Source of the DNA: Ampelomyces quisqualis
Taxonomy: Eukaryota > Ascomycota > Dothideomycetes > Pleosporales > Phaeosphaeriaceae
Reading direction: 5' to 3'
NCBI GenBank assembly: GCA_018398575.1
Contig: JAGTXZ010000020.1
Coordinates: forward strand, 496,001 to 560,000
DNA length: 64,000 nucleotides
The position numbers and the translations under genes were made by a program. This document shows positions 31,811 to 42,300 of the stretch, one piece after another. The notes below the pieces were generated by a model that was not told the DNA's origin, searched no databases, and saw only the letters and a list, made by a program, of their open reading frames with translations. How positions within the stretch are numbered: position 1 is the first letter of the stretch; each line of letters opens with the position of its first letter.

Positions 31811-32568
31811 CTACAGCTCACGTAGGCCGCCTTCATCGTCATCGAACTCGTCGTCGTAAAGCATCCTCAGCACGAGCCCTAAGCCAGCCGGATCTCCAGC
31901 ATACTGGCTCTTGATCCAGCCCTCCATGCTGTAAATGTGATCAGTGAATTTTTCGGCGTCCTGACGTGCTCGTAGAGTCTCGGCTGCCTTCTTCTCCATC
32001 TCGACAGGATCCTGCTCGCTATAAGCAGCTAGCTCGATGCGCAGTTTCTCGAGCTCTTTGGTGAGGTCTGTATGTTTGGTAATAAGGGTCTTGCGATCGC
32101 CACCTGGAGTCGTCAGCATGCAGCAAACAGGCAATAGGTAGGCACTCACCTGTCTCCATGAGAATGTCTTCATCTTCGGCCCGCGCAGCCCCCGCCTCGT
32201 TCACCTTTGCTTGAAGCTCTGCAACTGCCGCGTTGATCTTGTTGAACTCATCCTGTGCTTTCTCGAGCGCCGAATCCTTAGCCTTCTTCTCGTCGCTGAG
32301 GAAGCTCCAGTACCAGTTGCCGCTGCCAATCTTTTCAACGCGTATCTTGTTGTCGTCTGCCAGTGCCTGCAGGTAGTCCTTGACATGCATGCCACTGATA
32401 GCTCCGACTTGAGGAAGCGTCTTCTCAAGATCCTTGATGCTGTGAGCTTGTGCAGTCTTGTGAAACCATGCAAGAATGGTGGCCGCCTTCTGCGGATTGG
32501 CCTGTATTTTGGGCGCCTATGTGAGGTCAGTGCAATGCCCATGTGAAGAGGCAATCTGACAATACCAT
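31811..32568 (-). CDS. MND1: Meiotic nuclear division protein 1 (Hop2-Mnd1 complex)
   Basis: Three exons (transcription order): 32566-32568, 32150-32516 and 31811-32103, for 220 residues, matching the 205-219 of yeast and human Mnd1. Exon 1 contributes only the ATG. The 49-nt intron that follows (GTATTG donor, CTGAC branch site, CATAG acceptor) joins it to APKIQANPQKAATILAWFHK, the usual beginning of fungal Mnd1. The second intron (46 nt) joins ILMETG to GDRKTLITKH. The N-terminal winged-helix-like domain (to about residue 75, with GMHVKDYLQALADDNKIRVEKIGSGNWYW) is followed by a coiled coil and a helical tail ending in an acidic DDEFDDDEGG. Mnd1 pairs with Hop2, binds double-stranded DNA and stimulates Dmc1/Rad51 strand exchange during meiotic homologous recombination. 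Its presence argues for a retained sexual cycle. Confidence 0.9.
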
Positions 32569-32853
32569 GATCTCTGGGCTGCAGTAGAGAAACTGTTATG
32601 TCAATGCGAGGAGACCATCGATGGGCGGTAGACTCAGACGAAATGCTGCGGTGTGGACTGTCGATGCGTGCCTTCCTCTTCAAGAGCGCGTAATCAGACT
32701 AGCAGCTCTGAAGTTATGTGAGGAAGTCACGCCCCGGACCACCATCAAAACTCTGCTCTTTTGATAAGAGAAGTGCCAAAACCTTTGCATGTGTAGTGGA
32801 CAGTAGCGTTGTGTGCAAGCGCCAGACTCAATCTTCGCTGCCTCACCTGCAGT

Positions 32854-33563
32854 TTAATCCGTCTCATCCGTGCTGTAATATGAACCTTCTTCAGAAGAGA
32901 TGACGATGGCTGGGCGCTCTCTTGCCTCATCTTCTGTGGATTCCTCATCTTGTTCATCCTGCTCAGCGTCGTCGTCCTCACTGGCAAGTGCCCGCTCTTC
33001 TTCTTCGTCGGCGGCTTCAGTAAATGTAAGATCTCCTGTCTCTCCAAGCACGTCCCTCATAATTTCCTCCATTAGAATGCCCAACGCGATCAACGCAGTC
33101 TCATCCATGCATTTCCAGGCTTTGTCCATGTCAGTGCTTTCGGTCCTTGAGTACAGTTTCGAGATGTAGCCATGCAGTGCACTCAACAGTTGCCCACTCG
33201 GCAATTGTTGTGCAGATAATCTCTCATGGGCGAAGTAGTAGTCTGTCTCCTCGTATCGAATCGGCGCATTGACTTGCTTGAAGAGCACTTCATCTGGACG
33301 CAACGGTTGCCTAGATGCTTTGGCGTCCGAGATGTTACTTATCAACCCGGCCTGAGTGACATTACCTGCGCCCACTTTAGTTTACTGTTTTGAGAATCTC
33401 ACGAGTTTGACTTACCAGCCACAGCATCGTAGACATTAGATTTTCGAGCTTTGGGTGGTTTTTGAAAGACAGTGAGACCGTCACTGTCCGACGGTTCCGA
33501 CGTTCGACGTTCCTTACTGTGACTTGGTTGGAAAGCGTCGCGATGCTGACTTTGCTCGGCCAT
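32854..33563 (-). CDS. Conserved protein with acidic C-terminal tail; possibly RNA polymerase I UAF subunit Rrn10-like
   Basis: Two exons, 33416-33563 and 32854-33365, for 219 residues. The 50-nt intron has a GTAAGT donor and a GCAG acceptor; an alternative AAAG acceptor 9 bases earlier stays in frame and would add VGA residues. Residues 1-50 are polar and Ser/Lys-rich. The middle (about 60-150) is helical, with YYFAHERL and LLSALHGYISKLYSR. It ends in MDETALIALGILMEE, a block that resembles what I remember of Rrn10-type UAF subunits, although I cannot confirm this. The last ~55 residues are nearly all Glu/Asp/Ser. If the family call is right, the protein acts in the nucleolus at rDNA promoters. 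It is transcribed divergently from the CSA-like WD40 gene, with 166 bases between starts. Confidence 0.65.
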
Positions 33564-33729
33564 TATGGTTATTGATTCGAAACGAAAAGCTTAGCGAGTA
33601 AATACCGTAGGTCACGCAGGTGCATGAACCCTGGCCATACCGTAGCTTCAGGCTACCACGTCATGCCGTTAGCCACCCGCCTGCCACCTACCATGTCTGA
33701 CACCACAACATCAAAGCATGTAGTCGCAT
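33564..33729. promoter_or_regulatory. Compact bidirectional promoter
   Basis: Only 166 bases separate the ATG of the minus-strand acidic-tailed protein (33563) and the ATG of the plus-strand WD40 gene (33730). Both promoters and leaders must share this space, so the two genes may be co-regulated. No TATA box is visible. Confidence 0.6.
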
Positions 33730-35100
33730 ATGAACCATCAAAATTTGATCGACCGCGCGTATGGCCTCATTTCGCACAATGTGCTCAGACGCGCGACCTC
33801 TTCGAGGCTCACCTACGCCATCCAACCCTCGACCTTGAACTTTAGCCAACACCTGCCGTCCGAAGACAAACCGCACGAACGCATACCGGCGCACGAATCT
33901 GGCATCAACGCCATCATCATAGACAAGTTCGAGGGGAAATATCTACTCTCGGGAGGAGCTGATTCTTCGATTGCGATATGGGACCTCGAAGCACAAAACA
34001 GTCTGGCTGAGGCTGGCGAGACACACCTGCCACTTTCCGTGGTGAACAGAACAACGGAGGAGCACAGGTTGGGCATTACGCAGTTGTGCTTCTACCCCTT
34101 CGACTCGCTGGCGTTCCTTACATCCTCGTACGATCACACAGTCAAGGTGTATTCGAGTGAGACGCTGGCGCCCTCTGCCTCGTTCGACCTCGACTCGGTC
34201 GTCTACAATATCGCCTTGTCGCCCATTGCCTCGCACTTGCTAGTCGCATGCGCCGCACAAACACCCAATGTGCGCCTGGTCGATCTCCGGTCAGGCGCGA
34301 ACACACACAGTTTAGCCGGACATACAGGCGCCATCCTGTCAACGGCATGGAGCCCCACTCGCGAGCACATCCTCGCCAGTGGCGCTACTGACGGCAGCGT
34401 GCGCTTCTGGGACATTCGACGTAGCGTAGGCGAGCTTGGTGTTCTCGACCTCGAAGACTCGGTCGGGATACTGAGCCAGCCCTCGTCTTCGTTCACGCGC
34501 AATTCGTCTCGCGCTCAAGCACACAGAGGGCCTGTAAACGGCATAGTCTGGACAGAAGATGGCCGACATCTAGTGACATGCGGACATGACCAACACGTCC
34601 GCATATGGGATACAGACACCGGTGCAAACACACTCGCGAACTTCGGGCCCATGATCAAGAACCACGGTCTCGCCCCCTGCCTTCCCGTCTTACCACCCGC
34701 ACAAAATTTCCAGCCTGGCGCAGATGTAATGTTCTACCCAAACGAGCACGAAATCCTCGCGTACGAACTCTTCGACGGCAAACTACTCCGTCGCTTACGT
34801 CGCCAAGAACAGCAAAAGCCCATACAAGACGCTGCCGCTGCGAAAGGGCAACGAAATACCAAGGATCGCATTACTTCGCTCGCTTGGCGAGCGCATGATG
34901 TGGAAATGTACTCTGCTCACGCGGATGGCAGTATAACTGCTTGGAAACCGCGCACAGAAGAAGATGCGCGTGTAGATGAGGAAGACGAGGAGGAAAGACG
35001 GGAGAAGGAGGGAGGGAAGAAGAGGAAGAGGGATGTGTTGGATGAGATCTACCAGGGTCTGACGAAAAAGCCAATCACGTTCGGAAGCATGGGACTGTAA
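33730..35100 (+). CDS. WD40 protein of the Cockayne syndrome A (ERCC8 / Rad28) type
   Basis: A single exon of 456 residues. The N-terminal ~40 residues (LRRATSSRLTYAIQPS) match the short helix that precedes the propeller in human CSA (396 residues). Seven WD-type repeats follow: KYLLSGGADSSIAIWDLE (about 75-92), LTSSYDHTVKVYSSE, LLVACAAQTPNVRLVDLRSG, HILASGATDGSVRFWDIRRS, HLVTCGHDQHVRIWDTDTG, a weaker sixth and MYSAHADGSITAWKPR. The C-terminus has an acidic then basic tail (DEEDEEERREKEGGKKRKR), a likely nuclear signal. CSA is the substrate receptor of a CUL4-DDB1 ubiquitin ligase in transcription-coupled nucleotide excision repair; I infer that role from the order and spacing of the repeats. 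It is convergent with the following minus-strand gene (151 bases). Confidence 0.8.
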   Translation: MNHQNLIDRAYGLISHNVLRRATSSRLTYAIQPSTLNFSQHLPSEDKPHERIPAHESGINAIIIDKFEGKYLLSGGADSSIAIWDLEAQNSLAEAGETHLPLSVVNRTTEEHRLGITQLCFYPFDSLAFLTSSYDHTVKVYSSETLAPSASFDLDSVVYNIALSPIASHLLVACAAQTPNVRLVDLRSGANTHSLAGHTGAILSTAWSPTREHILASGATDGSVRFWDIRRSVGELGVLDLEDSVGILSQPSSSFTRNSSRAQAHRGPVNGIVWTEDGRHLVTCGHDQHVRIWDTDTGANTLANFGPMIKNHGLAPCLPVLPPAQNFQPGADVMFYPNEHEILAYELFDGKLLRRLRRQEQQKPIQDAAAAKGQRNTKDRITSLAWRAHDVEMYSAHADGSITAWKPRTEEDARVDEEDEEERREKEGGKKRKRDVLDEIYQGLTKKPITFGSMGL

Positions 35101-35251
35101 ATGATTCAATACACCGTATGTTAGCCTTGGACTTGTGATTTGTTCTCCATAAATATTCACAATCGAACTACATACACCCCCGACATGTCTCGAGATATTG
35201 CCACGCCATGCACTCATCATGTTATACATCTAGCCGTACATGTCACACTGC

Positions 35252-36676
35252 TCACTTGCCAGATCCAAAATTCGGCAATCTCGCAGGCACAAACTCTTCC
35301 TCTTTCGCAAACTCTCTAGTCTCATCCTTTAGTGACAACGGCCGCCGCGGCGTCGGCGCAAGACTCGAGTAGGCCGACTCATCGATGTGAAACGAGCTGC
35401 TCTCGGGCATAGTTGGTGCATCAACGAAGCTCGGGAACGGCGCTACGTCGAGCGACGGCGGGTATTCAGTTGCCGGCGATCGCACAAGAGGCGAGACGGT
35501 GGGTTGCACAGTGCTCATTTGTGAAGGCGGGTGCGGCGATGGCGAGCGAGGCGGGCTTCCCGATCGTATCGATGGCGGAGTTTTGAGCTGTTGTTGGTCT
35601 GCGACGAGGCCGCGCTGGACGGCGAGATGTTGCGCTTCCTGGCGCTTTCGGTGGACTCGTTGTTCTTGTTCGATGCGTAGGCGTTCTTCTTCTTTTTGAA
35701 ATTCGTCTAGTGTGGGTACGGGGATCTCTTCGATTATCTCGGAGGAGCGCTTTGCGGCGGATTCGCGCGTGCTTCGCGAAGAGGCGGAGCGGGTAGAGAC
35801 TCGTGTACCGGACGGACGCTTGCTTTTACTTGAGCTCTTTTTGTTGCTGCTGCTTTCTTCGTTCCACTGGCCGGTTGTTCTTCGCTCAAGTACCAGAGTG
35901 AATTCGTCGTCCAATGGTACCGCGTCGTCTAGTTCGTCTTCGCTTGGGAAGATGTCTCCTCTTGAGCTTAATGAGTCCGTTGTATGTCCCGAAGTACGGG
36001 TATCACTTCTCTGCCGTCTGTGATCCTTGTGCTCGCTTCTGCCCAGCGCATCCTCGTCGCTCTCCTCGATCAGCGGCTGCTCCTCCTCCATGCTCCTCCG
36101 TGATGCGCCCGGATGTTCAGTCAAGTCTGCCGCGCTCGGCCTGTACCGAAGTCCCTTTCCGCCAATCTTGAACGGCAGCCGTCCTAAAAAGCCAAAGTAG
36201 CTCGAACTCGGGATGATAGTTGGGTCTTGTCCTCCAACGTCTCTCGCCTGCACATTGCTCTTCCTGCGGCCAGCATCGTACCTCGAATCTCGGCTCCGCT
36301 GCCCATAACTCATCGCGCTTTGGCGACCAGGCTGGCTTGTCGTGCCGTATGTGCTCGCGGAACCAAGAAATCTGTCCAGATTCTCACTTCCCCACCCGAG
36401 CAATCCATCGTTCTCGTCTTCTTCCCAATCGTCGTAGAAGTCGAAGCTGGACTCGGCACGGCCGCGGGGAGTGCGACGCCGCCGTCGGTCGTTGTGCGAG
36501 GGGAAGCAAGGCGCTGTGCAGACGCTGGCGCATTGGGTAATGGAGGACAGGCATGGGTTCACGTAGCGCTGCGTGAAGCCGTAGATGTTTTCCTGCGCCG
36601 ACTCGTTTGCATGCTCAATGTTCGACGTCAAATGCTGGAGCGTCCGATTCCAGCGCGGATCACTGCGCCGGTACAT
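35252..36676 (-). CDS. Uncharacterised Ser/Arg-rich protein with short conserved N-terminal segment
   Basis: A single exon of 474 residues. The frame is open 123 codons further upstream (to 37045), but that part overlaps the divergent gene's promoter and start, has odd composition, and reads poorly. The ATG at 36676 (MYRRSDPRWNRTLQHLTSN) begins the part that looks conserved. Residues ~1-60 are ordered and include CLSSITQCASVCTAPC, a cysteine group that could be lipid-modified or bind metal. Short ordered patches follow: DFYDDWEEDENDGLLGWGSENLDRFLG and YFGFLGRLPFKIGGKGLRYRPS. The rest is disordered, Ser/Arg/Glu-rich, with a charged helix around 330-370 (LDEFQKEEERLRIEQEQR). I do not recognise the family, and no transmembrane segment or signal peptide is present. 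Confidence 0.7.
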   Translation of the reverse strand: MYRRSDPRWNRTLQHLTSNIEHANESAQENIYGFTQRYVNPCLSSITQCASVCTAPCFPSHNDRRRRRTPRGRAESSFDFYDDWEEDENDGLLGWGSENLDRFLGSASTYGTTSQPGRQSAMSYGQRSRDSRYDAGRRKSNVQARDVGGQDPTIIPSSSYFGFLGRLPFKIGGKGLRYRPSAADLTEHPGASRRSMEEEQPLIEESDEDALGRSEHKDHRRQRSDTRTSGHTTDSLSSRGDIFPSEDELDDAVPLDDEFTLVLERRTTGQWNEESSSNKKSSSKSKRPSGTRVSTRSASSRSTRESAAKRSSEIIEEIPVPTLDEFQKEEERLRIEQEQRVHRKRQEAQHLAVQRGLVADQQQLKTPPSIRSGSPPRSPSPHPPSQMSTVQPTVSPLVRSPATEYPPSLDVAPFPSFVDAPTMPESSSFHIDESAYSSLAPTPRRPLSLKDETREFAKEEEFVPARLPNFGSGK

Positions 36677-36956
36677 GTCGACGTTGCGCTTTCTGATGAC
36701 GACGAGGCAGGGCAAGGGAGCTAGCAGTCGCGACGGCGCATCGAGTTCACTAACGTGCGCTGCAAAAGTGTCCTCTCCTGGTGGGATGTGGAGAGTGTGA
36801 TGATGCAGTGGGCGCTGATGGCGTGTGGCTAGGAGCCTCGTGTTTCGCCAGCCACCCCCACATCCTTGCGGAGCTTGGTGCACACTGCACGCCTCTTTGA
36901 CCCCCACTTGCTCACCTCTTTTTGGGCGTGAATGCTCAAGGCCCCCTGATGCACTC

Positions 36957-38142
36957 ATGCGATATATTCGCTTCCTCAAAACGCCTCGAGTCGTCACCGA
37001 CAAGGGTACCGCGAAAAGGCAGATCTCATGTCTGATCACCATCACCTCTGATCTGGGCGACTCGTTTCTGCCTTACGATGCCGAGATGGCTGCAGAAGTG
37101 CTATCGTTACGTCCTTCAGAAGAGCTTCTACTATGGAGAAACGTGCAATGGAAGGCTGGCATGCGGTCGTTACCAATCACTTTCCCTCTGACCACAAATT
37201 GCAAAACTTCCAGTCTTCGAATACGTGTTGGGTATGGATCAAAGTCCAAGCATGACGATTACCAGAGGCTTTCCGAGGGTGGAGCTTGTGGTGTAGTATC
37301 CGCATGGAGTCCTGAATTCACTCCTTCCCTAGCGGCTGGTGAAGGCGAGAGGCTTGTGGAACGACGCTTCGAGCTTTCAGAGGACCACGTAATAACAATA
37401 TACGAGGAGACCGGAGAAAGCATCGCCCGGCATCTATGGTATTTTGGTATCTTTTCAGTGTAGCTCTATAAATGCTAAGTGGAGTCAGGGATGCAGGCAT
37501 CACACTTTCATGCCACATCGGCCGACTACTCGATTGTGACAGTACAAATAGCAAACCTCTACTGCCTTCCGGGCGTCCTGCACTGCTCCGTGTTCTGGAG
37601 CTAGGAACTGGCTGTGGTATGGTAGGCATCGCCATTGCCCAAACGGTAGCAAAAGCAGAAGTTGTTTTGACGGACCTTCTTGAAGCTCGAGAGATTGTCG
37701 AGTGCAACATCAAACATGCCAGGCGTGCTCAAGGATCGACGCTCAAGTTCGAAAAGCTGAATTGGAACGATGAGCTGCCTCTGGACCTGCGGACGTCTTC
37801 CTCGTGTCTCAACTTGGTGGTTGCTGCAGACTGCACATACAACCCCGACAGCAGGTGAGAACCAAGTGCAAATAGATAATCCAACTTTGTCAATGACCAG
37901 CGCTAAACATAACTAGTCCAGCACTCGTTCAGACGCTTAAACGTCTAGCTAGTGTCTCGCCAGAAGTAGTTGTAGCCGTTGCAATGAAAATGCGTCATTC
38001 AAGCGAGGAGATCTTCTTTGATCTCATGTCCAAAGCTGGGTTTCAAGAGACCACGACACTTGATTTCCCACTTCCAGGCGACATCGAACCTGGAGAAGAG
38101 GTGGTATATCTTCACGTGTACCGGTACAGTCCAGGCAGGTGA
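36957..38142 (+). CDS. METTL21-type S-adenosylmethionine-dependent protein methyltransferase
   Basis: Three exons: 36957-37438, 37489-37854 and 37917-38142, for 357 residues. The introns are 50 and 62 nt; splicing rebuilds IARHLW-DAGITLSCHIGRLL and NPDS-SPALVQTLKRL. The core has the class-I methyltransferase motif I (VLELGTGCGMVGIAIAQ) at about residue 207, an acidic end to strand 2 (VVLTDL), a motif II region (LNLVVAADCTYNP) at about 270, and a C-terminal FFDLMSKAGFQ segment. The DxxY-like position reads DCTYNP, and the preceding W-D-A-G segment is typical of the METTL21/FAM86/EFM group, which methylates lysines on translation factors and chaperones. The target cannot be inferred. The N-terminal ~130 residues are less conserved and may contain an unrecognised intron. 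The gene is divergent from the preceding one, with 280 bases between starts. Confidence 0.8.
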
Positions 38143-39396
38143 CAGAACTGTCGGAGCAATGTTCGCTTTGCAACTTGAAGGTAGCAGATAGGCGGTGCCG
38201 GGACTTGAAATAGCTCTGATTGGTTACATAGCGCCAACATAGCTTACGATTACACGTCAGGCTGTCTCAAGCACGAGACTCTTGAATAACGACAGAACAC
38301 GGAACAGCTACGTGCTGTTGTGGGGATATTTCCTACAATGTGATTGCCCCTCCCCGTCGCCGGCCATCTGTCATCTCAGACCTTCCTCACTGAGGACTTT
38401 CATTCTTTCAAACCCAGCGTCTGTGTATTTTCCTCCATGCTTGCTCAATCGTGAAGACTCGATTCAGTACTTTGTGCGCATAACTTGCCCCGGCGGTTGT
38501 AACATCTGGTTGCCGACACATCAGGGTGCAATCCCAAGAAGAGCTGATGGCTGACATAGGTAAGACCGAGTCTACCTATTCATGTTTGCGAACACCATAG
38601 AAGCAATCATCATCGCAGTCACTAGCACCACTATCAGCGGCAAAATCTAAATCCCAGTCGGACCTTACGTGCGTACAATCCTCGGGCTATTCGTTTTTCG
38701 ATGCTGACTTTGGCCGTTCGAAAGAGCTGGAAGATGGATGACTTGTCTTTGCATGAGCAGAGGCATCCATGGTCCAGCTCTTTTCAACGGCCAAACGGTG
38801 TGAGATGGCTCTCAGGCAACAGCATGCACTACGTCGAAATGTTGTCCGGTGCAGTCAAGCTGGTCCCCAAGCCAGACTAGACGACGGCCCCACTACGCCC
38901 ACATGCGCCGGCGCTAGACACGTTCGGTGCATACGCCAATACGACGTCGAACCGTGGAAATAGGTTGACACGGCAGCTCTCCCGTGTCAAGTACACGTAT
39001 GAGCTGACAGCAGATTCCCAGCATCGCTCGTAAAACACCTATCGGCTCGTACAGGAAGCCACCGAAGCGATTCGACTCTTGGATGTTGCGGTTGAGTGTT
39101 ACACTTGTTCGCGGAGTGGGGCGCGTATTGTTACTAGTCTAGTCTGTCGGGTCATCGGCATGGCATAGTATAGAGACCGAAGGCAAATTCTTAGCAACCC
39201 CAGGGTATGCACCACTGTGCGTCATCCATGATTGGCGACATGTTATGTCCGTCTCGACCGCACGCTAGCGGACTGATTTCATGACGGACTTGACCAGTCG
39301 TATATGATCCTCGGCTGCAGCCACTCCGACACGACTTCTTCGACAACTGCCTCGACTTTGACGTTCACAAGCCGTGCCGAAGGCTTAACGCCGACA
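38143..39396. other. Intergenic region upstream of the ABC transporter, with a long hairpin
   Basis: No coding region is supported in about 1.25 kb. The only structured item is an inverted repeat at 38709-38795, described separately. The final bases before the ATG are likely the ABC transporter's leader. An upstream in-frame ATG (39304) would extend that protein by 31 residues. Confidence 0.5.
38709..38795. repeat. Inverted repeat with 23-bp arms (hairpin)
   Basis: The left arm 38709-38731 (starting TTTGGCCGTTCG) and the right arm 38773-38795 (ending CAACGGCCAAA) are complementary at 21 of 23 positions. The 41-base loop carries a further short complement (GGATG...CATCC), so the stem may extend. 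The sequence could form a structured RNA or be the end of a small decayed transposon. It lies about 600 bases upstream of the ABC transporter start. Confidence 0.75.
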
Positions 39397-42300
39397 ATGT
39401 CGAATTCATCAACGTCAGTCGACGAGAATCAGAAAGAGAAGGAGTTCGGATTGGTCGATCCCCAGGCCGCTGCCAAAGATCCAACAGAGCCCGAGCCAAG
39501 TGACGACCCGAGATACGAGCCGATCAAGACAGAAAAAAGCACAAAGGTCACAGACCACTCTGAAAGCCACAGCTCGCGAGGCACTGTGTCGAGAACGCAG
39601 AGCGGTACTAGCGCATTCACAGACATCAGCGAGGACTCAGAGGCAAAAGTTTCGATACGGAGAAGAAAATGGTACCGCAGGAATCCTTTGAAATGGGGAC
39701 CAATTCCGTCAGTGCCCAAGACACGACAAGTTTCTCCCGAGTACACTGCCAGCGCTTTCAGTCGTCTCACCTGGCAATGGATGCAGCCCTTGATGCATGT
39801 CGGATACAAACGACCGTTGGAGAAGAATGACTTGTGGTTAGTCAATCCAAACCGAAGCGCGGATCTGTTGGCGAACAAAATGAACACCGCCTTTCAATTG
39901 CGACTCGAGCAAAAGCACACTCGCCCGTTGCTGAGGGCGATGTTCGATACTTTTGTAAGTGCTACGAAAATGGTAAAGATAGCAAGGCTGACAATGATCA
40001 CAGAAATGGGAGTTCATAATAGGAGGCCTTTGCCAATTGTCCGCGTCGGTAATCCAAGCAGTAGCTCCGTTCGTGCTCCGCTACCTCATTCAATTTGCTG
40101 TCAAAGCCTACACTGCACAAAGGACCGGCTCACCTGCACCGAACCTTGGTGAGGGCTTCGGACTAGTCATCGCCATCACCATCTTGCAATGCTTTCAGAG
40201 TTTGGCCACCAACCACTTCATGTATCGCGGCATGATGATTGGTGGCGAAGCACGAGGTGTTCTCATTGCACTCATCTTCAACAAGGCTATGAAATTGTCA
40301 GGCAGAGCGAAAGCAGGTGGCAAGGCCGTTCTCGAAGCGCCTCCTCCGGAACTGAAGCCAGGAAGTGAGGAACACGTCAAGTGGTACAAGAAAATGCTCA
40401 AAAAGAATCGAAAAGAAGGAAAGAAGGGACCTGTGGGGGCCGCCGGTGTGGCTGGTGACGGCGAGGGCTGGGGCAATGGTCGCATCGTCAACTTGATGTC
40501 GACCGACACATACCGAGTCGACCAAGCCAGCGGCTTCTTCCACATGATATGGACAGCCCCAGTCGGTATCTTGATCACTGCGGCACTGCTTCTCATCAAC
40601 TTGACCTACAGTGCACTTCCCGGTCTTGGACTCATCCTGATTGCTATGCCACTTCTTGGTAAAGCCGTCAAAGTGCTTTTCCGCCGACGTGTGGCTATCA
40701 ACAAGATTACCGACCAACGTGTTAGCTTGACTCAGGAGATCTTGCAGGGAGTTCGCTTCGTCAAATACTTTGGCTGGGAAACTAGTTTTCTCGAGCGCAT
40801 CCAGACCACCCGAAAGAAGGAGATTCACGCCATTCAGATCTTGCTCACCATTCGCAATGCAATTTTGTCGGTGGGTATGTCTATGCCGGTGTTCGCCAGT
40901 ATGGTCAGTTTCATTACCTACTCGCAAGTGAATAAGGGTCTTGATCCTGCGAGAATCTTTTCGTCCCTTGCGCTCTTCAATTCAATGCGAATTCCACTCA
41001 ACTTTCTGCCACTCGTTATTGGTCAGGTAATCGATGCAAACGCCTCGGTCAAGCGCATTCAGGAGTTTCTTCTCGCAGAAGAGGCAGAGGAGACTTCTAA
41101 ATGGGATTATAATGCCAAAGATGCTGTCACGATCAACAACGCCGAATTTACATGGGAGCGCCACCCAACCCATGACAAAGAAGACTCGGTAGCTTTCCCT
41201 GGGGGACCTGGAAAGAATGCTGCGAAGAAAGACAAAAATGATCAAAAAGCGAATGAAAAGGTGGTTCAGAGCGGTAGTAGCCTAACGACACCATCCGACA
41301 CGACAGCCGTAGAAGAAGAGAAACCCTTTGAGATCAAAGGAGTGGATCTATCTTTTGGCAGAAACGAACTCGTTGCAATCATTGGTAGCGTGGGATCTGG
41401 GAAGAGTTCCCTTCTCGCAGCCTTGGCTGGTGATATGCGCAAGACCAGCGGCGAGGTCGTCATCGGGGCTCCTAGAGCTTTCTGTCCCCAGTATGCGTGG
41501 ATCCAAAATGCCAGCGTACGCGAGAACATCATTTTTGGCAAGGACTTCGATCAAAAATGGTACGACGAGGTTGTGGATGCTTGTGCACTCCGCGCAGACC
41601 TCGACATGTTACCGGCCGGCGACAAGACCGAGATTGGCGAGCGGGGTATTACTGTCTCTGGAGGCCAGAAGCAACGCATGAACATTGCTCGTGCGATTTA
41701 CTTCAACGCAGATATCATTCTCATGGACGACCCGTTGAGTGCTGTCGATGCGCATGTTGGTAGGCATATCATGGACAACGCCATTTGCGGTCTGCTCAAG
41801 AACAAGTGCCGTATCCTCGCTACTCACCAACTGCACGTTCTCGACCGCTGTGACAGAATCATCTGGGTTGAAGAGGGTCGCGTTCAGGCCGTTGACACTT
41901 TCGAGGCTCTGATGTCACAAAACGAAGGCTTCCAACAGTTGATGAAGAGCACTAAGAAGGAGGAAGAGCATGAAGATGAGGAGATAGATGCAGAAGAGGT
42001 TGCCGCCGAAGTCACAGACGGCAAGAAAGAAGCCAAGAAGACAGCCAAGCGGCAAAAGAAGGCCGTCGCATTGATGCAAGTCGAAGACCGCGCAACGAAG
42101 AGTGTGAGCTGGGGCGTCTGGATCGCCTACATCAAAGCAGGCGGTGGTGTATGGGTCGGACCACTCGTGTTCATCCTCCTCGTTCTCTCCCAAGGCGCCA
42201 ACATTGTCACTTCGCTCTGGCTCTCGTACTGGACCTCTGACAAATTCGGCTTCAGTGAAGGCGCGTACATTGGAGCCTACGCATCGTTTGGGTTCAGCCA

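Noticed and set aside
36677..37045. N-terminal extension of the minus-strand uncharacterised protein
   Set aside because: The open frame continues, but the extra 123 codons have no ATG in good context, overlap the divergent methyltransferase start, and read as low-quality sequence. The ATG at 36676 was chosen instead.
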